This document shows positions 57,724 to 64,000 of a DNA stretch of 64,000 nt, in pieces. A program made the translations under genes and the position numbers. Origin of the DNA: Botryotinia globosa (lineage: Eukaryota > Ascomycota > Leotiomycetes > Helotiales > Sclerotiniaceae); contig RCSZ01000009.1 in assembly GCA_014898425.1 (NCBI GenBank), positions 620,001-684,000 on the forward strand, written 5' to 3'. The notes under the pieces were generated by a model. That model was not told the DNA's origin, did no database searches, and saw only the letters and a program-made list of their open reading frames with translations. Position 1 is the stretch's first letter. The number at the start of each line of letters is the position of its first letter.

Positions 57724-60700
57724 TCAAATTCCTCTACCACCAAGCATGCTTGGAACTGCTTTACGGCCTACTCTTTTTCCTGGCATGTCCATGCGTGGCA
57801 CTCCTGCAACACTGCGAGGCTCTTTCATCAATCCAATATCCAATTGTGCTGGAATTCTAGAGACAATCGTCTTGTAATCACCAGGAAATTTAGCATCTCT
57901 AGGTACCGGAACTAATGCGGAGCGCCATAAGTGATCCGATGCATCCTCGAGGAAACTGGGTCGAAGTGAAGCTTTCGAAGAGAAGAATGATGCGCGTCCT
58001 CTAGACTTCTTCGCTTGAATGATCGAGTCGAATAACTGAATGTCCCGATCGTTTGATTGCTTGGTTTCTCGTTCATGAATGAATTCATTGAATGCTATCT
58101 TGACGTTAGTATACTCCACAATCTTGACCATGGAAATAAATTACCTTGTGTTTGCTCCAACATTACAATGTATTCTTGTTGATCACTTGGGAGACTCTTT
58201 TTGAATGCCGCTAAATCAAACCCATATAATTGTCCAGATGACTTTTGTTCTTTCGATGGCCGACCAAGATGTTTTCTGTAAGTGTAGAACAAACTCGCGA
58301 AACATCGAACAAAAGCTGCACGTACACGATCTGCATGGAAGGCGGCTGGACAGACCAGTGAGCACCAACCTAAGCAACGGCCATGTGATACCGTGCTACA
58401 AGCATTGCAGGTGTACATGCCGTCGTCCTCTGCCCTCTCGTCACATATGGAGCATACAGATCCCATGTCGTTGGCATTATAAACAAAGCAATGTCCTTCT
58501 ACCCATATTGTTGTCTCCGTATTGAGAACTGGTTGCATGAGCATGTTAGGCATGATTGTTGAAGCAGCGATTGTTGAGGCCGCATAGGCGGATGGTGCAT
58601 AAGCAGACGGTGCATAACCATACATAGAGTTGCTATCGCCAATGGAAACAGCAGAAGTGGAAAGACTAGCCGAGTGACCATTGACAAATGGTGCACTGGG
58701 TCTACGAAGTGTCGGTTGTCGCTCTAGACCAAATGAGGAACTACGTCTCGAGTTTGTATCGAAGTGGCCAGATCTCTTCTCTCTCAAAGTGGCCGTCAGA
58801 GCAAACCCAGAATCGTTTCGGGAGATGGGAGTTGTAGGCATTGGTGGACAGTGACCAGATACAGGCGATAACGATGTTGGTGGACTGGTTTTACTTGACA
58901 CGCTCGTCGATGGACGCTCAACACGCGTGTGGTCATTCTTCGACTGCAAGAATGCATTGAAAACTAAAGGTCTCTTCATCTTTTGTGGATCCGGTTCTCC
59001 GAATGTTGTCGAGTTCTGACTAGCGTACTTGCCCAAAGTCCCAGGTGGTGCATTTTGTGTGAATACTGATTCGTTCTCCGACGAAAATGCATCGTAAGGA
59101 AAGGTTTCAACAGCATAAGGTGGTGGTGCGACCTCTACACCACACCTGTTGTGATGAGGAGCTGCCAGCTGCAAGAGGGACACAAGCTTTCGACGCTGTT
59201 GTCGTGGTAGCGAAACAGGTGGAGCAGTAGACTCAACGGTATCTTGATCCAAATCCACAAAAACATAATCATCCTCTGGAAGCTCTATATTATCATATCT
59301 CCTTTCAATACCAACAATATAAGGACAAGGTGCTTCCAGCGCAGAAATCAATCTAGCTGGTAGAACTGGAATAAAGATGCTTGCCCACTTGAGTGGGTAC
59401 AGGAGACTGACCAAAGCTTTACTAGCAAGATGTAACATGGCTGTGTGGGATGACAGTAAAATGATCCTAGATTCCGACAGCATAAATTCTACCAGAGCAA
59501 CAATGTTGGGTATACTCAGAGCTCTGAATAGTGCATAAATATCGGTATTTCGTGAATCTGGCAATTCGTTTGGTGCTTCCTTCCGCGCAAAGAGTCGTAG
59601 TTCTCGCACTGCAATTTCAATTTGAGTTTTCGAAGATATCGGGCTCAGTGCTTCGGTACACAGGTTGACAACATATCTCTCCAGGGGTTGCCATCTACCG
59701 ATCTTTGGCGAACTTGCAGGAACTCGGAGTATTCCACCATCCGTCATTGGTACCACAACAGCCTTCAGCCATTCCTTCCAGAAGCTCGTCATGCTTCCGT
59801 CTCTGCCAAGGATTCCGTATGCCCTAGGTATCCAAAGCCCCGTCTCGCCATCAGTCAATCCTTCAATTTTAGCTGCTGCGCCGTGTCTGACAGGCCTCAA
59901 CATGTCAGTCATCAACGTGATTTTTTCCTCCACTGCACTAATCTGCTCCTCCAACTGTTCTCTAGCGGCTGAGCCAGATACAACACTGGGCAATTTTGCT
60001 AGCAATTGTGAAAGGTGTGCACGTTCTGCAGCCAATCGTTCCCCCAAACTTGCCGCAAGTTCTCGTTCCTCGTTTGTCATATGGCTTTGTCTCCAGGCCT
60101 CACATCTTCTTTCCACATTTCCGGCCGCTTCTTGATCCAATGGCTTCCAAACAATTACAGTAATCCCGTATATTTTGGAATTGTCATCCGAGGTCATAGC
60201 AAACCCATGCCAGGTTGATCGCGGTCGTTCGTCCGAAGAAACAATATTGATATCATTTGGAAATGCAAACATGGGGACATAATCGGGAAATTTACCTCTC
60301 CTCGGCAATTCTTCTGTCGCGTGTTTGGGTGGGTATCGATCGAGTAAAACGGGTTCAAAACGTCGTTTTAAAGGGTGCATATCAGGATCCAGATTGAGGG
60401 GCTCTGGGGGCGGGATGACGGAATTGTAATTGCTAAGGCGCCTCGAAGTGCGGACTGACACTGTTGTAATGGTTAGCATGAGTCTTCAAAGATATGAGAG
60501 GGCTGCGGATAAAATCGCCTTGGGTCTATGCAATGCATGTAATATATGTGCCGCACCGGAACGCAGATTGTCAGACTTACTACTTCTCCCAGCCATGGAA
60601 GGCTGTCTCTTTACACTATTCAGATCTCTGAAACTAATTCTTCTCCTGATACTTCCACCCACGCTCCTTAAAGTCGGACTTCTCCTATGTATATTTTCTG

Positions 60701-61295
60701 CATCTTCCACTCTTAATCTCGAAGCTCTCGGATTTGTCATGGGAGGTGCAGGTTTTGTTGTGGCCCCAGCACTAAAACTCAAGTCATCCAGGAAATTCTC
60801 CCGCTCGCTCGCAAACTTCAGTAGCGCCGTATCGAAATCGAAATTCCCAAAGATTCCTCCACCCTCGGTCTTTGTGCCATTTGCATTGCCATGTGTGTTG
60901 CCATTGCCAGTACTGTTGCCATTGCCATTGATGTGACCGATTTCACCAGCTTTGATGGTCATACTACTTCGATTACTCGCAGTTCCTTCAAGCTCATCGA
61001 GAGTGGATATTGAGCTTCGCGATTCGTGCGAGGATTGTTTGCTGAGACGATTCCATGAGCTATTGCGGGAATGTCGTGCAGAAGCTCGATTGTTATTGGG
61101 AGGAGGAGAGTTTTCACCTTCAGGACTTTCTTCTATTGTAGCATCGACTTGAGGAGAAGGCGGCGCTTGTATGATGTTGCTCGATCTATCTCTTGGATTC
61201 GAGGGGAAAACCTCGGGCCCATATTGGAGAGAATCAATCCCCGCGATCCAAAAGTAATCTGCGAGAGGAGCCGAAGTTGAATTATTATTATCCAT
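57724..61295 (-). CDS. DENN domain protein with Cys-rich motif
   Basis: Exons 61295-60581, 60460-58145 and 58094-57724 join to 1133 residues. Residues 1-240 are Ser/Asn-rich and disordered, with an NGNGNSTGNGN repeat. The tripartite DENN module follows: uDENN near 265-340 (PDYVPMFAFPNDINIV), cDENN about 470-640 with the SRIILLSSH and LVSLLYPLKW signatures, and a dDENN-like helical region. A helical LAAERAHLSQLL segment lies near 360-420. A long linker leads to a Cys/His-rich motif at about 895-945 (CSICDERAEDDGMYTCNAC...HGRCLGWC), C1- or RING-like, and then a dDENN-type YTYRKHLG...GFDLAAFKKSLP. DENN proteins are Rab GEFs that control membrane traffic; the Rab partner here is unknown. The last intron (50 nt) has a perfect TACTAAC branch site. 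Confidence 0.92.
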
Positions 61296-61758
61296 GGCGA
61301 ATGAATGAGTGTGGGAAAGCAGAATATACTGAAATTGTTGAATATGAAGGATTGTATTGGCAGATATGCCAGTGATAGGTAACTGAAATCCCTTTCAGTA
61401 TGACATCGAATCGAAGGAGTGTATGTTGTGGACGCTATTACCGCGAACTTCAGGAGTAATAAGTTATTAGACTGGAGAAGAGGGAGGGATGATCCGGTGT
61501 TTCGTGGGTAAAGTGAGAAGAAGCTCCTCGTAATCTCGGGCCCAAGGGCAAAGGATGATACGCTTTCCCGACTATTTAATGAACAACAAACGCTTTTTTG
61601 CTGGAGGTCTTGGTGTGACTATCTGAGAGGCAGTGAAAGACGAACCAAGGTTGATGCTAGAAAGGAAGATTTGCAGATCAGACCCTTTGAAATACGGTGG
61701 ACGGTGGGTGATGAAGCTGGGTACGAAGTACTTTCCCCTTGAGCTCCACTGTTGTTTA

Positions 61759-61783
61759 ATCAAATCAAATCAAATCAAATCAA
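61759..61783. repeat. (CAAAT)n microsatellite
   Basis: Five copies of a pentamer lie upstream of the DENN gene. Confidence 0.85.
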
Positions 61784-61890
61784 TCCATTGATCATTCAAT
61801 CAAAGGCCTTGGGTAAACGGTTAATAAATTGAGGGAGGGTTTGAATGGGTGAGGAAAGATTTGGGGGATGGAGAAAAGAAGGAGGGGGAG

Positions 61891-61960
61891 GAAGAAGAAG
61901 AAGAAGAGAAGAAAGAAGAAGAAGAAGAAGAAGAAGAAGAAGAAGAAGAAGAAGAAGAAG
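61891..61960. repeat. GAA/TTC triplet repeat
   Basis: A run of GAA (AAG) triplets of about 16 near-pure units at 61913-61960, with interrupted copies before it. The plus strand is all purine over ~70 bases, so it could form triplex DNA. In translation it gives a meaningless Lys run. Confidence 0.85.
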
Positions 61961-62162
61961 GGAGAAAGGGAGAAAGGAATCCGGCAATTCCAAGAAATTC
62001 TGATTGCTAGATATGGATGGGATATGTGGGATGTAGAATTGGGAATTCGTATTGATTGATATGAAGTTGATAGTGAAGTAAATTATTATTGATTCCACTG
62101 CCGGTAAGTGAAGTTTGATATGATATGAATGAAGTGAATTAATAAGAAGGATTTGGTTGGGG

Positions 62163-62212
62163 GGGTTGTGGTTGTGGTTATGGTTGTGGTTGTGGTTGTG
62201 GTTGTGGTTGTG
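62163..62212. repeat. (GGTTGT)n repeat
   Basis: About eight copies of a G/T hexamer, one with an A substitution (GGTTAT). Confidence 0.85.
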
Positions 62213-62274
62213 ACAAGATTGATCTTATAAATCGAATTGGGGTTGACTTGGGTTGAATGAGTTGAATGGGGGTT

Positions 62275-62310
62275 GAAATGAAATGAAATGAAATGAAATG
62301 AAATGAAATG
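62275..62310. repeat. (GAAAT)n microsatellite
   Basis: About seven perfect pentamer copies. Confidence 0.85.
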
Positions 62311-62327
62311 GATTGGACTGAATTCAA

Positions 62328-62388
62328 TTGAGATGAATTGAGATGAATTGAGATGAATTGAGATGAATTGAATTGAATTGAATTGAAG
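62328..62388. repeat. (GAGATGAATT)n and (GAATT)n repeat
   Basis: Four copies of a 10-mer are followed by four copies of its second half, AATTG. This suggests the pentamer was extended into the 10-mer by a point change. Confidence 0.8.
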
Positions 62389-62540
62389 ATTATAAAAGAA
62401 TGACAATGACAATAATAACAATAACAATAATTATGACTATGAAAATGACAATAGACGGAGAAGAGGTACTACCCAGGTAATTCCTCCGCGTAATAAGATA
62501 GATGATGGATTATAGATTATGGATGAATGTATATTCAGAA

Positions 62541-62620
62541 TGTATGAATGTATGAATATATGGATATATGGATATATAGATGTATGAATGTATGAATATA
62601 TGGATATATGGATATATAGA
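62541..62620. repeat. Perfect 40 bp tandem duplication
   Basis: The 40 bases at 62541-62580 are repeated exactly at 62581-62620. Each copy itself contains doubled tgtatgaa and tggatata subunits. Perfect identity implies a recent duplication. Confidence 0.9.
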
Positions 62621-62778
62621 TGTATGAATATATAAATATATATGGAAGAGTAATACCTAGGTAAATGTAGTAGGTATATATATCTAGGTAGGTAACCTTT
62701 CCTAGTAATAATATTATATTCACCACTTTCTATATCTGACTTCTCTCTCTTTCTGTCCTCACTCTATTTCCTTCTACT

Positions 62779-62974
62779 CTCTATCCTCTATCCTCTATCC
62801 TCTATCCTCTATCCTCTATCCTCTATCCTCTATCCTCTATCCTCTATCCTCTATCCTCTATCCTCTATCCTCTATCCTCTATCCTCTATCCTCTATCCTC
62901 TATCCTCTATCCTCTATCCTCTATCCTCTATCCTCTATCCTCTATCCTCTATCCTCTATCCTCTATCCTCTATC
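62779..62974. repeat. (CTCTATC)28 heptamer minisatellite
   Basis: 196 bases consist of 28 uninterrupted copies of the heptamer CTCTATC. The array is all pyrimidine except one A per unit and is flanked by further C/T-rich runs. Perfect copies imply recent expansion or active slippage. Confidence 0.95.
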
Positions 62975-63050
62975 CTCTAGCCCCCCTCTCTCTCTCTCTG
63001 TCTTCTCTCTACCCCTTTTTTCTTATTTATTTTTTCTTACCTCTCTCCTC

Positions 63051-63130
63051 TGCCTTTTCTCTTTTCTTTTCTTTTCTTCTCTTCTCTTCTCTTCTCTTCT
63101 CTTCTCTCCTCTTCTCTCCTCTTCTCTCCT
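63051..63130. repeat. C/T-rich (TTCTC)n run
   Basis: A polypyrimidine tract of TTTTC, TTCTC and CTCCT units continues the C/T-rich zone that follows the heptamer array. Confidence 0.8.
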
Positions 63131-63571
63131 CCATTCTCAATCCTCCCAATATAGACGGACCTTCCTATATAGTACCTTTTGACAAGCCAAAGAAAAGCGC
63201 CGCTGTGTCACTCCAAATCATATTCCTTATCGTGAACCAAGGGCATAGATTACCTAGCGAATGATCTTCTCCAGGGAAACTAAAGAAAAAGCAATTGGAT
63301 TTTCCAAAGTTTAAATGAAGCAATATGATCCTTCTGCCTAGGTACTATCATCGATGGAAGGAATATAGAAATCGTGGACAATCCCAATTTACGTGAATGG
63401 AAGTAAGTGAGTAATAAGTATCTACCTAGTATATACCGAGATAGGTATTGAAATGATAGATATTGATGAATATCGATGCCCAAGTACCAGACGATGGATT
63501 ATCAATCTGAGTAATACGTCGTCTATCCGTGTGCTGATATCTATGGCATGTGTATATATATTTTATATATA

Positions 63572-63655
63572 TTATATATCTATCTTATATCTATCTTATA
63601 TCTATCTTATATCTATCTTATATCTATCTTATATCTATCTTATATCTATTCATTT
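63572..63655. repeat. (TTATATCTATC)n 11-mer repeat
   Basis: About seven nearly perfect copies of an 11-base unit, followed by a related form with CATTTCCATC inserted (63650-63680). Confidence 0.85.
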
Positions 63656-63960
63656 CCATCTTATATCTATTCATTTCCATCATACCTCTCTCTCCCTTCA
63701 CTCACCACAACCTCCAATCGATCCTTTCCTCTTCCCTCTCTCCTCTCATCCATAAAAACCTCATCTCCAAATCCCTTGTGATGGGAAGGATGGGAAGAAG
63801 GGATCAATCAACCTAGTCAATAGCGTGTTGTCGATCTTCCTCCAAACCTTCCCCAAATGATGAATGGCGTGAACGGCGAACACTTTCTTTTACACTTGAT
63901 TAGACCAGGCACAAGTTCACCACAAATCTTGGGGGATGGTGTGAGAAACGGTTCTTTACT

Positions 63961-63999
63961 TAATATCATCCAATATCATCCAATATCATCCAATAACAT
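63961..63999. repeat. (AATATCATCC)n repeat at window edge
   Basis: Three copies of a 10-mer and a fourth variant (AATAACATC) run to the end of the window; the array may continue outside. Confidence 0.8.
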
Positions 64000-64000
64000 C

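Larger units (their letters stand above)
61296..64000. other. Microsatellite-rich intergenic region upstream of the DENN gene
   Basis: I see no gene. The stretch begins with the promoter of the DENN gene. From about 61.75 kb it becomes a succession of different short tandem repeats, each annotated below, separated by tens of bases of ordinary sequence. Frames here only translate the repeats. Confidence 0.65.

Noticed and set aside
61868..62059. Lys/Arg-rich frame over the GAA repeat
   Set aside because: It is a translation of a microsatellite, not a gene.

Overview
This 64 kb window is nuclear DNA of a filamentous ascomycete (Pezizomycotina). The evidence is the short GT-AG introns (mostly 45-150 nt) with TACTAAC/CTGAC-like branch sites, AT-leaning intergenic DNA, and ascomycete versions of conserved eukaryotic genes: Mtr4, Yvh1, Med18, Kgd4, Vfa1, Cox8 and a cytochrome c1-type heme lyase. 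A leotiomycete such as the Sclerotiniaceae is my best guess for the class, but this is an inference I could not test. I found no bacterial-style operons, rRNA, convincing tRNA, CRISPR array or intact transposase.

Layout. (1) 1-13 kb is sparse, AT-leaning DNA with small unrecognised genes. Several become complete only when spliced: a 4-exon gene at 4622-5515 (-) and 2-exon genes at 3445-3892 (-), 9999-10318 (+) and 12312-12695 (+). Three more are single-exon: 2296-2616 (-), 6251-6847 (-) and 10996-11505 (+). (2) 13.6-15.2 kb holds a complete five-exon cyclase-family (kynurenine-formamidase-like) gene. (3) 15.4-16.6 kb is a striking run of imperfect palindromes whose centres lie about 125 bp apart, followed by ~58 bp direct repeats. 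(4) 18.6-21.0 kb encodes a C2H2 zinc-finger protein. (5) 21.0-31.3 kb is a 10 kb interval with no gene I can support. (6) 31.3-48.9 kb is ordinary gene-dense housekeeping DNA: YVH1, VFA1, argininosuccinate lyase (ARG4), a coiled-coil protein, mevalonate diphosphate decarboxylase (ERG19), a CYT2-type heme lyase, a RUS/DUF647 membrane protein and KGD4. (7) 50.6-61.3 kb continues with MED18, COX8, MTR4 and a large DENN-domain protein. (8) 61.3-64 kb is a non-coding interval packed with microsatellites, including 28 perfect copies of a 7-mer.

How the genes relate. They serve different core pathways: arginine synthesis, sterol precursors, respiration (heme lyase, Kgd4, Cox8), RNA surveillance (Mtr4), transcription (Med18), ribosome maturation and phosphatase signalling (Yvh1), and endosomal or vesicle traffic (Vfa1, DENN). 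Three pairs are head to head across 350-430 bp and may share promoters: VFA1/ARG4, ERG19/CYT2 and COX8/MTR4. I see no secondary-metabolite cluster or defence system.

The least explained structure is the palindromic array at 15.4-16.3 kb. The orphan-gene tract beside it and the 10 kb gene desert are the next most interesting regions. All splice models come from reading splice sites and reading frame by eye; the conserved genes also agree with remembered family motifs.
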